Positions 17,230 to 25,859 are shown, counted from the first letter of the stretch. The stretch: 64,000 nt of DNA from Wenzhouxiangella sp042310355 (GCF_042310355.1 NZ_JBHJMR010000002.1:372001-436000); one strand, 5' to 3'. Program-made: numbers and translations. Notes: generated by a model from the sequence alone, not told the origin.

Positions 17230-19200
17230 TTGAACCAGGAAAATCTCGCCGGCTTCATCTGGACCGTCGCCGACCTGCTGCGCGGCACGCTCAGGCGCTC
17301 TCAGTACGGTCGAGTTATTCTGCCGTTTACCGTGCTGCGGCGCCTGGAATGCGTGCTCGAGCCCACCCGCAACAAGGTCCTAAAGAAAGCCGCGCTGGCC
17401 GAGGGCAAGCCCGAGGGCACCCGCCACCGCATGCTCAAGCGCGCCGCCGGCCGCGAGTTCTACAACGAGTCCGAATTCCGCCTGGGCACGCTGTCGGAAA
17501 CCCAGACCCATGACGACCTGATGGCCTACGTCGAGTCCTTCAGTCCCGAGGCCCGCGAGATTTTTGAATACTTCAAGTTTGAGGAATTCGTCGATCGACT
17601 CGACGCCGCCAACATCCTCTATCCCGTCGTCCAGCGCTTTGCCGCCACCGACCTCAGTCCCGAGCGCCTCGACAACTTCACCATGGGGGTGGTCTTCGAG
17701 GAGCTCATCCGCAAGTTCGCCGAGGACTCCAACGAAACCGCCGGCGAGCACTTCACCCCGCGCGATGTGGTCCACCTGACCACCTCGCTGGTCTTCACCG
17801 ACCAGCAAAAGCGCCTCAAATCCGGCGCCATCGTGCGCATCTACGACCCGGCCGCCGGCACCGGCGGTTTCCTGTCGGAATCCGAGGCCTACATCAAGCA
17901 GATCAGCGAAGACGTCGACGTCTCCCTGCACGGCCAGGAGCTCAACCCCGAGTCCTACGCCATCTGCAAGGCCGACATGCTGATCAAGGGCCAGGTCATC
18001 GACAACATCAAGCTCGGCAACACGCTCTCCGACGACCAGCACGAAGGCGAGCGCTTCGATTTCCTGCTGGCCAATCCGCCCTTCGGCGTGGACTGGAAGG
18101 CCGTGCGCCGCGAGGTCGAGCGTGAGCACAAGCACGACGGCTTTGATGGCCGCTTCGGCCCCGGCCTGCCTCGCGTGTCCGACGGCTCGCTGCTTTTCCT
18201 GCTGCACCTGGTCAGCAAGATGGACGACGCCGCCCAGGGTCCGGCGCGTATCGGCATCATCCTCAACGGTTCACCGCTGTTCACCGGCGGGGCCGGCAGC
18301 GGCGAGTCCGAAATCCGTCGCTACCTGCTCGAACACGACCTCGTCGAGGCCATCGTGGCCCTGCCCACCGACATGTTCTACAACACCGGCATCGCCACCT
18401 ACGTGTGGATCCTGTCGAACAAAAAACCCAGAAAGCGCCGCGGCAAGGTCCAGCTCATCAACGCAACGGACCACTACTCGAAAATGCGCAAGTCCCTCGG
18501 CGCCAAGCGCCGCTGGCTCGACGAACCCGAAATCGAGACCATCGTCCGCCGCTACGGCGACTTCGCCGAAGGCGAGGAAAGCAGAATCTTCGACACCAAA
18601 ACCTTCGGCTACCGCCGCATCACCGTCGAACGCCCGCTAAAGCTCAACTTCCAGGCCAGCGAAGAACGCCTGGCCCGCCTGGCCAGTGAACGCACCATCG
18701 AAAAGCTCGAAGACAAAGAGCAGCAAGCCATCGAAGCTGCCTGCCGCCGCCTCAACCCCGAAACCGTCTACAAGAACCGTGAGGCGTTCACCAAAGACCT
18801 CGAAGCCGCACTGAAAGAGCAGGGCACCAAGCCCCGAGCCCCGGTCAAGAAGGCCGTCCTAAACGCCCTGTCCGAACGCGACGACACGGCCGAGACCTGC
18901 ACCGACAAGCACGGCAACCCCGAACCCGACACCGACCTGCGCGACCACGAAAACGTCCCGCTCGACCAGGACATCCACGACTACTTCCAACGCGAGGTCA
19001 AACCCCACGTCCCGGATGCCTGGATCGACGAAGAAAAACGCGACCCCCACGACAACCAGCCCGGCATCGTCGGCTACGAAATCCCCTTCAACCGCCACTT
19101 CTACAAATTCGTCCCCCCACGCCCCCTGGAGGAGATCGACGCCGACCTGAAAGCCTGCACCGACCGCATCAAGCAGATGATCGAGGAGATTTCGGTGTGA
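17230..19200 (+). CDS. hsdM: Type I restriction-modification DNA methyltransferase subunit
   Basis: 656 aa. The N-terminal helical HsdM domain is followed by an N6-adenine methyltransferase domain with the SAM-binding motif DPAAGTGGF (206-214) and the catalytic NPPF (282-285). A C-terminal region with charged, coiled-coil-prone helices contacts HsdS. It methylates adenine in the target chosen by HsdS and forms the M2S core. TTG at 17230 is the start; no ATG or GTG lies near, and GGGGA precedes it by about 8 nt. It overlaps hsdS in GTGA (19197-19200). Codon use matches the GC-rich host. Confidence 0.93.
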   Translation: MNQENLAGFIWTVADLLRGTLRRSQYGRVILPFTVLRRLECVLEPTRNKVLKKAALAEGKPEGTRHRMLKRAAGREFYNESEFRLGTLSETQTHDDLMAYVESFSPEAREIFEYFKFEEFVDRLDAANILYPVVQRFAATDLSPERLDNFTMGVVFEELIRKFAEDSNETAGEHFTPRDVVHLTTSLVFTDQQKRLKSGAIVRIYDPAAGTGGFLSESEAYIKQISEDVDVSLHGQELNPESYAICKADMLIKGQVIDNIKLGNTLSDDQHEGERFDFLLANPPFGVDWKAVRREVEREHKHDGFDGRFGPGLPRVSDGSLLFLLHLVSKMDDAAQGPARIGIILNGSPLFTGGAGSGESEIRRYLLEHDLVEAIVALPTDMFYNTGIATYVWILSNKKPRKRRGKVQLINATDHYSKMRKSLGAKRRWLDEPEIETIVRRYGDFAEGEESRIFDTKTFGYRRITVERPLKLNFQASEERLARLASERTIEKLEDKEQQAIEAACRRLNPETVYKNREAFTKDLEAALKEQGTKPRAPVKKAVLNALSERDDTAETCTDKHGNPEPDTDLRDHENVPLDQDIHDYFQREVKPHVPDAWIDEEKRDPHDNQPGIVGYEIPFNRHFYKFVPPRPLEEIDADLKACTDRIKQMIEEISV

Positions 19201-20514
19201 GTTTTTCAAGGTATCCGGAGTACAAGGAATCTGGTAATCCACGCTTGGGAGAGGTCCCCTGTCACTGGCAGGCAATGCCATTCAAGTGGGTCATAGAAAG
19301 CAACGACGGCGGGGTATGGGGCAATGATCCAACTGGAGAAAATGATGCCATTGTTCTTAGATCGACAGAGCAGACAGTTGATGGCCACTGGTGCATCAAA
19401 GATCCTGCTTTACGGAGTCTCACAACTTTAGAAATGTACTCAAGTCGCCTAAAATTGGGTGATTTGCTGGTCACCAAGTCCAGTGGAAGTTCCAAGCACA
19501 TTGGTAAAACGACACTGGTCGATTCAGAAGTGGCCGAATTACAGTGCTGCTTTGGAAACTTCATGCAGCGGATTCGTACAACCGATTCGCTAAAGCCACG
19601 CCTCGCCTGGTATTTCATGAACAACGATGTTGCACGTCAGCAACTCGATTTTCTATCTAGCTCTACGACTGGTTTGGCCAACCTCAATGGCACTTTGATT
19701 GGTGAGATATTGCTTTCAGTGCCGCCAAAGGACGAGCAAGCGGCGATTTGTAAGTTCCTCGACCACGAAACCGCCAAGATCGACGCCCTGATCGGAGAAC
19801 AGCAACGCCTGATCGAATTGCTCAAGGAAAAACGCCAGGCCGTCAACTCCCACGCCGTCACCAAAGGCCTCGACTCCGACGCTCCAATGAAAGACTCCGG
19901 CGTGGAGTGGCTGGGTGAAGTGCCGGCGCATTGGTCTGTTTCAGCATTGCGCCACTTCGCTGAGATAAGGGGTGGGATCGCCATTGGTAAACGATACCCT
20001 TCGACAGAACAATTGGTTGAAGCCGCATATTTGAGGGTTGCCAATGTACAAGATGGATATGTCGACTTGACCGAACTCAAGAGGGTTCAGGTATCGAAGA
20101 CTGAAGTTGATCGGTACTCGTTACAACGGGGGGATGTCCTGATGAACGAAGGCGGTGACAACCTTCTCCCGGAGCACCTCAGCGCGAGCCTATTTCTACT
20201 TGTACTCGAAGCAGAGCACGAACCTAGCATCCATTTCCTCGAGCAACGTGATGTCCTGTCTCGTACCGGTTCCGCCGGTCTCTGAACAGAGGGAAATTCT
20301 TGATCTAACGTCAAAGACTCTCCGGGGCATCCAAGCGTTAATCGAAGAAGCCAATGACGCGATCTCGCTTCTCAACGAACGCCGCTCTGCCCTGATATCC
20401 GCCGCCGTCACCGGCAAGATCGACGTCCGCGACTGGCAACCGGAAACCGACACCGGGGATGAACTTCCCATGGCCGCCGAATCCCCCGCCACCTACGAGG
20501 CCCAAGAGCCATGA
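19197..20514 (+). pseudogene. hsdS: Type I restriction specificity subunit, damaged in the second recognition domain
   Basis: From GTG 19197 the frame gives 362 aa: target recognition domain 1, the central helical region (KIDALIGEQQRLIELLKEKRQAV) and the start of domain 2 up to VLMNEGGD. In HsdS proteins this is followed by about 35 residues holding the conserved HQNHVF segment; here they are missing and LLPEHLSA follows at once. From about 20180 the homology continues in the +1 frame as ARAYFYLYSKQSTNLAS and the C-terminal coiled coil, to a stop at 20512-20514. So there is both a deletion and a frameshift, and the frame-0 product ends at 20285. Recognition domain 1 is distinctly AT-richer than hsdM, as usual for exchangeable domains. 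The 362-aa product could still act as a half-subunit. Confidence 0.85.
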
Positions 20515-20855
20515 CCCAGGCGCCATCAACATGACTCCGCAACTTCCCGCCACCAGCCTATTCCGGCCACCCACGGAGCGCCACAGAAGTGATTTGCGTC
20601 AACAATCCCTTTCCGGCAAAATTGAACCAAGCAGGGAATTGACACCGACATGGGGTCCCATCAGTTTCCACCACTCCACACAGCACCAGTCACCACCACT
20701 GAACCCGACTGCGCTACACCCTCGACCGGCACCGAATGCAGGCAAAAACGGAAAGTCGAATTACAAGCTCGCACTATGAGGCTAAATGACTGTATATGTC
20801 GATATAAGACACCTTCACAACTTGATTATTATATAGGCTAGGAATATCTTGCGAA
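20515..20855. other. Non-coding stretch between hsdS and the orphan gene
   Basis: No convincing gene is seen in these 341 bases. The short open frames are rich in Pro, His and Ser and lack ribosome sites. Base composition drops toward AT near 20780-20840, where TTGATTATTATATAGG may serve as a promoter for the downstream orphan gene. Confidence 0.5.
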
Positions 20856-21392
20856 ATGACGAAGCTTGGCGGGCTAATTAACGGGCAAGACGTGACATTT
20901 GACACTCACCAAGCGGGTGATGGTCAAAGCACCAACTGGGAAAACGTTCATCTTGAGAAGAGGCTTCACAATAGCCCTGGGAAGGCTCGTTTCCCGTTGT
21001 TGGGCGAACAACAGCCTTCGAGCAGCGGTATGAATGAGCGAGAACTCAATCGCGTTACTAAGGAGGTCAAGAAAGTACTAAGGAAAAATGAACACTTAGT
21101 GCGGAATCTCGCAGAAACCATAGTTGAAGAATTGCGGAGGTTCAGTAGTGGCGAGGCCACCAGCGAAGACGCAAGAGACGCAGCGAGAAAGATTGCAAAC
21201 GCATTCGATCTGAATGAGGATTTTCTGAGAGTTGTCGAAGAGTACTCTAAGCGTAACCTCACGTCCTTCGTGAGTATACATTTCAATCCGTCCCAGAATG
21301 CGCTTCAAGAAGTACTCATCACAAAAACGGAGGTCGCAGTGCAAAAGCCTCGTCGCCATAATTCATTGCGCCGCATTGATCCTCGGCGGTAA
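20856..21392 (+). CDS. Orphan hypothetical protein, possibly helical DNA- or RNA-associated
   Basis: 178 aa, not recognised. The region is clearly lower in GC than its neighbours, suggesting recent arrival. The middle (residues about 60-130) is charged and helical: NERELNRVTKEVKKVLRKNEH followed by EELRRFSSGEATSEDARDAARKIANAF. The end KPRRHNSLRRIDPRR is basic. The start ATG 20856 has a weak site; an internal ATG at about residue 59 could be the true start and would leave a 120-aa helical protein. It ends 38 nt before the IS left end and is not cut by it. Placement between hsdS and an Abi gene hints at a defence accessory, by association only. Confidence 0.5.
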   Translation: MTKLGGLINGQDVTFDTHQAGDGQSTNWENVHLEKRLHNSPGKARFPLLGEQQPSSSGMNERELNRVTKEVKKVLRKNEHLVRNLAETIVEELRRFSSGEATSEDARDAARKIANAFDLNEDFLRVVEEYSKRNLTSFVSIHFNPSQNALQEVLITKTEVAVQKPRRHNSLRRIDPRR

Positions 21393-21480
21393 CCAGAATG
21401 ATCGGCCTAGGAAAGGGTTCAACCGGGCACTGAACCGCCCCGGGTTTTGAGGAGACTCCAGTATCTGAGAGAATGGAGCC

Positions 21481-21804
21481 ATGAACAAATCAAAGAAGTT
21501 TTCCCCTGAGGTCCGAGAGCGAGCGGTGCGGATGGTGCAAGAGCACCGTGGCGAGTATCCGTCGCTGTGGGCGGCCGTAGAGTCGATTGCCCCAAAAATT
21601 GGCTGCATGCCACAGACGCTGCTGGAATGGGTCAAGCGTGCCGAGGTCGATGCGGGTGAGCGGCCCGGGACGACGACGGCCGAGGCGCAGCGCATGAAGG
21701 AACTGGAGCGCGAGAACAAGGAATTACGGCGCGCCAATGACATCCTGCGAACGGCCAGCGCTTTTTTCGCCCAGGCAGAGCTCGACCGCAAATTGAGGTC
21801 ATAA
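21481..21804 (+). CDS. IS3-family transposase OrfA
   Basis: 107 aa. An N-terminal helix-turn-helix (FSPEVRERAVRMVQEHRGEYPSL) binds the inverted repeats, and a C-terminal leucine-zipper-like helix (MKELERENKELRRANDIL) mediates multimers. A run of six T (21762-21767) followed by C lies near its 3' end, in the right frame to support a -1 shift onto OrfB, giving the OrfAB transposase; the shift site is inferred from position and frame. Confidence 0.9.
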   Translation: MNKSKKFSPEVRERAVRMVQEHRGEYPSLWAAVESIAPKIGCMPQTLLEWVKRAEVDAGERPGTTTAEAQRMKELERENKELRRANDILRTASAFFAQAELDRKLRS

Positions 21805-22709
21805 ACGCCTACATCGATCAGCACCGGGATACCTACGGGGTCGAGCCGATCTGCCGAGTGTTGCAGGTTGCCCCGTCCGCTTACCGGCGCCATGCGGCCC
21901 GGCAGCGCAATCCAGAGCTGCGTAGTGACCGGGCCAAGCGCGATGAAGTGCTGATTCCGCACATCGAGCGTGTCTGGGATGCCAACATGCAGGTCTATGG
22001 CGCCGATAAGGTCTGGAAGCAGATGAACCGCGAAGTCATTCCCGTGGCGCGCTGTACCGTGGAGCGGCTCATGCGCCGTCTGGGCCTGCAGGGCGCGCGT
22101 CGTGGCAAGACGGTTCGCACCACCGTGCCCGATCGATCGGTGCCCTGTCCGCTGGATCGGGTCAACCGACAGTTTACCGCAGATCGTCCGAACCAGCTCT
22201 GGGTATCGGACTTCACCTACGTTTCCACCTGGCAGGGCTGGTTGTATGTGGCTTTCGTTAACGATGTCTTTGCCCGGCGTATCGTTGGCTGGCGCGTCAG
22301 TCGCACCATGACCACGGACTTCGTGCTGGATGCGCTGGAGCAGGCGCTCTATGCCCGTCAGCCTGGCGACTCTGAGAACTTGATTCACCACACCGACAGA
22401 GGCTCGCAGTATGTGTCGATCCGCTACACTGAACGCTTGGGCGAGGCCGGCATCGATCCGTCGGTGGGCAGCAAGGGCGACAGCTACGATAATGCCCTGG
22501 CCGAGACCATCAACGGTCTGTACAAAGCGGAATTGATCCATCGGCGCGGCCCCTGGAAAACCATGGAATCTGTAGAGCTGGCCACGCTGGAATGGGTATC
22601 CTGGTTCAACCACCAGCGGCTGATGGAACCGCTGCGATATATCCCGCCGGCAGAAGTTGAGGCAAACTACTACCGGCAGTTAAACAGTCAGGCCGCTATT
22701 GAAGCCTGA
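21765..22709 (+). CDS. IS3-family transposase OrfB (DDE catalytic part)
   Basis: About 314 codons, overlapping orfA, in the -1 frame. The DDE triad is present: Asp in VSDFTYV, Asp in HTDRGSQY and Glu in NALAETINGLYK, with the usual downstream Lys. An internal start at 21858 would give a 283-aa product, but the frame is open back through the T6C site at 21762-21768, in line with production as an OrfAB fusion. All motifs look intact, so the element may be active. Confidence 0.9.
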   Translation, partial: FRPGRARPQIEVINAYIDQHRDTYGVEPICRVLQVAPSAYRRHAARQRNPELRSDRAKRDEVLIPHIERVWDANMQVYGADKVWKQMNREVIPVARCTVERLMRRLGLQGARRGKTVRTTVPDRSVPCPLDRVNRQFTADRPNQLWVSDFTYVSTWQGWLYVAFVNDVFARRIVGWRVSRTMTTDFVLDALEQALYARQPGDSENLIHHTDRGSQYVSIRYTERLGEAGIDPSVGSKGDSYDNALAETINGLYKAELIHRRGPWKTMESVELATLEWVSWFNHQRLMEPLRYIPPAEVEANYYRQLNSQAAIEA

Positions 22710-22892
22710 CTTAAACCAACGAGCCTCCGCGAAACCCGGGGCGGTTCAAGTATCGCCCTAAAGCTAAGGTTTGGCAGGACGGTAGTTCCTATCATCTTCA
22801 AGTTGACTGTATGAATGAAATGATGGAGGTTCGAATAGTTCACTAAAACATGCGTTGCTTGGCTAAAGCGTTGGATTTCCGAGGAGGTTGAG

Positions 22893-23654
22893 ATGGCGAA
22901 CGCGAGCGATAAACCCTTAAATACCGTTGCGAAGGGCGCCGTTGATGGCACGGGCGCATTCCTCAGCCGAATTTGTCTCCCGGCCGCTGAAGAGTTCGGG
23001 GAGATGCTACGCGACACTGTAAAGCACTGGCGAAACAAAAACTTTGTCCGAATCGCTCAGAAGGCTGAAAAACTCGTCGAGCAGCAGGGAACGGACCAGA
23101 ACCCAAACATTCATCCAAGAATTTTACACAAGATCTATGAAGAAGGGTCGTGGTCTGATGATGAAGATATTCAGAAAATGTGGGCAGGGCTGTTCGCTGC
23201 ATCTTGCTTTGATGATGGTGTCGATGCTGGAGTTTTCTACCTCGACATACTGTCGAAAGTATCCGTCGCTGAGGCGCGCATCTTTCGATACGTTTGCAAT
23301 AATAGTGAGTGGAGGATCACAAGAGCGGAGAATCTGGTTGAGGCGCTTCCCGTATTCACTGAGCCAGGTGAATTGAGGCGGATGTCCGGACTAAAGCATT
23401 TTGAGGATGTCGATGAAGCAATTGCACACCTCGAATTGCTAGGTTTAACGATCTGCCAAACAGATCTATCCGAGGGAAGAAGGGAGTCCTATGACTCTGT
23501 AGAGCAGGATGCCTTTGATGTTTGGCAAAGTGGATCCGATGGTGCCTGGAGCAATCATCTTGAGCTCTCGCTAACAAAACTAGGCATTCGTTTATATCTC
23601 AAGGTGCAAGGAATATCTCAGCGGCCTTCCCAGTATTTCAGAGGAAAGCTGTAG
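22893..23654 (+). CDS. Abi-alpha (DUF4393) abortive-infection-type protein
   Basis: 253 aa, low GC and codon use unlike the host. The opening segment (residues 20-65) FLSRICLPAAEEFGEMLRDTVKHWRNKNFVRIAQKAEK matches the DUF4393/Abi-alpha pattern 'E-x-G-x-ML-x-D-x-V-x-x-WR-x-KN'. The next region (IHPRILHKIYEEGSWSDDEDIQKMWAGLFA) is also typical. Family members are linked to phage abortive infection by association; the mechanism is not established. ATG 22893 has GAGGAGG 9 nt upstream. It lies just downstream of the IS and inside the restriction-modification locus, strengthening a defence role. Confidence 0.75.
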   Translation: MANASDKPLNTVAKGAVDGTGAFLSRICLPAAEEFGEMLRDTVKHWRNKNFVRIAQKAEKLVEQQGTDQNPNIHPRILHKIYEEGSWSDDEDIQKMWAGLFAASCFDDGVDAGVFYLDILSKVSVAEARIFRYVCNNSEWRITRAENLVEALPVFTEPGELRRMSGLKHFEDVDEAIAHLELLGLTICQTDLSEGRRESYDSVEQDAFDVWQSGSDGAWSNHLELSLTKLGIRLYLKVQGISQRPSQYFRGKL

Positions 23655-23665
23655 AGCGGGAGCGG

Positions 23666-24334
23666 ATGAATCAGGATTCCCGATTGCTCTCCGCTGAAAC
23701 GTTCGAGCTGCTCTTCGATACCGTGCGTGAGAATGGATCCGGCCCGGGTGAAATGGGGTGGCGGTACTCGGAACCCAATGGGAATGCAGTGTTCTGGCAT
23801 ACCGGACAATGCCCGGGCGCCACGAATGTCATGACGATCTTTCCGGAGGAAAGGACGGCTTTGGCCGTCATGGCCAATGCCCGCAGTGGCGGGTTTCATT
23901 TTTCGAGAGTCGGTGCACTGACGCAAGGCCCGTTGCAAATGATTGTCGGAAGCGAGCCGGGCAAAGACGGCCCGGGCACGAAGGACCTGGCGTTCTTGCT
24001 GTTTCTCGTGATCCTGATTGGTGCCCTGGCAGTATGGGCGATCAAGCTCATTCGAAGCTATGCAACGGGTTCCCTGAACGCGCTGAAATATCCGTTCGAT
24101 GTCCGGGAATTGCTCTGGAGGGTGGGTGTTCCCATTGGTCTGCTGCTCTTGCTTTGCTATGGCTTACTGGTCGCCCTTCCCAACTTGAATGACACGACGC
24201 TCTGGGGCGTATTTCTGTTCGCACCAGACCTGGCATGGATGTTGACCATCAGCGGCGGTCTGGCTGCCGGTGTGGCGATCCTCCGGACCGTGCTCCTGGC
24301 CCGAGTCACGCTGACCGCCAACAAAGGAGCTTGA
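23666..24334 (+). pseudogene. 5'-truncated serine hydrolase (beta-lactamase-like) with membrane tail
   Basis: The first 75 codons correspond to the end of a class C beta-lactamase-like domain (GWRYSE...VFWHTGQCPGATNVMTIFPEERTALAVMANA, with the HTG motif of the KTG box). The catalytic SxxK and YxN parts, which lie about 250 residues earlier, are absent. A C-terminal portion with four membrane helices is intact to TGA 24332. The ATG at 23666 is preceded by a good GGGAGCGG, but the protein could not be enzymatically active. GC content returns to host level here, so this gene appears to mark the right edge of the inserted low-GC block. Confidence 0.7.
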
Positions 24335-24338
24335 ACGA

Positions 24339-25688
24339 CTAGCCTGTCCCTGCCGATTCCATCTGGTACAAACTCTCCACCACTAGATCATCATCCATCG
24401 GCTCGCCGTCCCAGGCTGGCACACACGTTTCCGCTGAAACGTCGACGCCGGCGCGGCGGTTCTGCGTCATCAGGGCAAAGGCGTTACCGCGGAAACGTGG
24501 TTTCGGCGCCTCGGGAATGTGCCGGCCTTGGCGATCGGTGAATTCTGGTTGGCCATCGGCACCCATGCGGACGTCGAAACCACCTTCGTGCACGGCGCGG
24601 TGATGGTGGCGGCACAGGGTGACCAGGTTGTCGACCTTGGTCTTGCCGCCGTCGGCCCAGTGGACGATGTGATGGGCGTCGACGTACTTGTGCGCCGTGC
24701 AGCCCGGAAATCGGCAGCCGCCGTCGCGTCGTTGGAGTACGCGGCGAATCGCCGGCGGGATCGAGCGGGTCTTGCGGCCCACATTAAGGGTCTCGCCGTC
24801 GTCGGATTCCGCCCACGGCACGATTCCGCAGTCGCAGGCCAGGCGCCGGGACGTTTCCGCTGAAACGTTTCCGCCGTTGTCCAGCGTGGATTCGGCACCT
24901 TCGCCATTCTCGCGCAGGGTGTCCACATCGGTATGCACGTGCACCGTGCAGCGGTCGCCGCCGCTGACCGTGCCGTGGTCACCGGACAGGAAGGCGTCGG
25001 ACAGGCGTTCCAGCGCATCGGCCCGTCGCTGCTCGATCGGGCAGGGCAGTGGCTTGCTCATATCCGGTTCGGGTGACGCTTCAGCGGTAACGTCCTGCTG
25101 CTCGGCCTCGATCTCGTCCATGGCGGCGTCGACGGCCTTCATGATGCGCTCGCCTTGTTCCGGCGTGAAGCGGCCGTGGAGCAGGAAGGAACCGTCCTCG
25201 TCCATGCGCCAGGTCACGCGCCGGCGCTCGTGCCGGTCGTTCTCCGCTTCGAGTGCCTCGTTGCGCTTTGCCCGGCGGAACTGGCGCACGGCGCGTTCGA
25301 CGTGGGAGGCGGTGCCGTGCAGAGCGATCATCAGGAGGAATTCCTCGTTCTCCGGTGTCGCCACACGGGTCATGGCGCGGACCTTGGAATAGCTGATCTC
25401 GCCCTTGGAAAACGACGCACTAATCTTCGGCAGATCCCCCAGCGAATGCGCTACCCGGACCTTCTCGCGCGCCGCGTTCAGGCCAATGCCGCATTTCCAG
25501 TTGAGCCAGTGTGCACAGGAGCGTATATCCGGATCGGCCCAGCCGGCGGCTTCGTCGAACTGCCGGATCAGGGTCAGCAGCCGGTAGCTGGCGGCGTGAA
25601 TATGGGCCGCCAGCTCGGTGATCCGGTCCTCGAGTCCGCGGGTTTCTGATTGCGACAGGGTGGGGGTAATTGGGGTTGTCAACGCCAT
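24339..25688 (-). CDS. DUF222 / HNH endonuclease
   Basis: 449 aa. An N-terminal DUF222 helical region (residues about 20-170) is followed by a variable linker and a C-terminal HNH nuclease: C-x4-C near CRFPGC, then VDAHHIVHWADGG, then VTLCRHHHRAVH. The His-His pair and the later His residues form the beta-beta-alpha metal site. Such proteins cut DNA and are abundant, often in several copies, in GC-rich bacteria; their target is unknown. ATG 25688 follows GAGGG at a suitable distance. A near-consensus LexA box lies 20-39 nt upstream, so SOS induction is likely. The coding sequence contains short palindromes that read as VSAET. Confidence 0.85.
   Translation of the reverse strand: MALTTPITPTLSQSETRGLEDRITELAAHIHAASYRLLTLIRQFDEAAGWADPDIRSCAHWLNWKCGIGLNAAREKVRVAHSLGDLPKISASFSKGEISYSKVRAMTRVATPENEEFLLMIALHGTASHVERAVRQFRRAKRNEALEAENDRHERRRVTWRMDEDGSFLLHGRFTPEQGERIMKAVDAAMDEIEAEQQDVTAEASPEPDMSKPLPCPIEQRRADALERLSDAFLSGDHGTVSGGDRCTVHVHTDVDTLRENGEGAESTLDNGGNVSAETSRRLACDCGIVPWAESDDGETLNVGRKTRSIPPAIRRVLQRRDGGCRFPGCTAHKYVDAHHIVHWADGGKTKVDNLVTLCRHHHRAVHEGGFDVRMGADGQPEFTDRQGRHIPEAPKPRFRGNAFALMTQNRRAGVDVSAETCVPAWDGEPMDDDLVVESLYQMESAGTG
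24425..24442. repeat. 18-bp palindromic repeat, copy 1, in the HNH gene
   Basis: ACGTTTCCGCTGAAACGT, near-perfect palindrome. An identical copy lies at 24851-24868, and related versions at 24481-24498 (GCGTTACCGCGGAAACGT) and about 25078-25093. In the protein strand the copies read as VSAET or VTAEA. Confidence 0.75.
24851..24868. repeat. 18-bp palindromic repeat, copy 2, in the HNH gene
   Basis: Identical to the sequence at 24425-24442. It sits in the variable linker of the HNH protein, between the DUF222 region and the nuclease. Confidence 0.75.
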
Positions 25689-25707
25689 GATGAAGCCCTC
25701 TTCTGGA

Positions 25708-25727
25708 TACTGTACAAGTATACAGTT
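25708..25727 (-). promoter_or_regulatory. LexA (SOS) box at the HNH gene promoter
   Basis: TACTGTACAAGTATACAGTT has the CTGT-N8-ACAG core and 16 of 20 positions of the E. coli LexA consensus. It lies directly upstream of the HNH start (ATG 25688), and a -10-like TATACT (25722-25717, minus strand) falls inside it, so LexA binding would block the promoter. Confidence 0.8.
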
Positions 25728-25798
25728 TAAAGCCAGGAAAGTCCAGAAATACCGCATGTTTTCAGGGTGTTGGAGCGCTTTCAGGCAGGTAGACACGG

Positions 25799-25832
25799 CG
25801 TTATTACATTCGTTATTACAGGCGTTATAATG
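25799..25832 (+). promoter_or_regulatory. Promoter and iterated operator of the toxin-antitoxin operon
   Basis: Two direct copies of CGTTATTACA (25799-25808 and 25811-25820) and a third variant CGTTATAATG (25823-25832) recur every 12 bp. The last contains a perfect -10 TATAAT (25826-25831); ATTACA (25803-25808) is at -35 spacing of 17. Evenly phased sites over the promoter fit autorepression by the AbrB-type antitoxin. Confidence 0.65.
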
Positions 25833-25859
25833 GCCTGGTCGAAACGAGGAGGACTTTCC

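Larger units (their letters stand above)
21431..22748 (+). mobile_element. Complete IS3-family insertion sequence
   Basis: A 1318-bp element bounded by 28-bp terminal inverted repeats (21431-21458 and 22721-22748) that match at 25 of 28 positions; both begin TGAACCGCCCCGGGTTT. Inside are orfA and orfB in the normal IS3 arrangement. Immediate flanks are ...GCAC and AGTA..., so the 3-4 bp target duplication expected for this family is not seen. That suggests deletion or rearrangement next to the element after insertion. Confidence 0.9.

Noticed and set aside
20530..20780. Small open frames after hsdS
   Set aside because: Pro/His/Ser-rich translation, no ribosome site, no similarity to anything I know.
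21363..22613. Minus-strand open frame of about 416 codons across the IS element
   Set aside because: Shadow of the transposase genes; contains no domain and starts inside the element.
23685..23705. Half-match to the HNH palindrome in the truncated hydrolase
   Set aside because: Only one arm and core match; likely chance or coding constraint, so not listed as a repeat copy.
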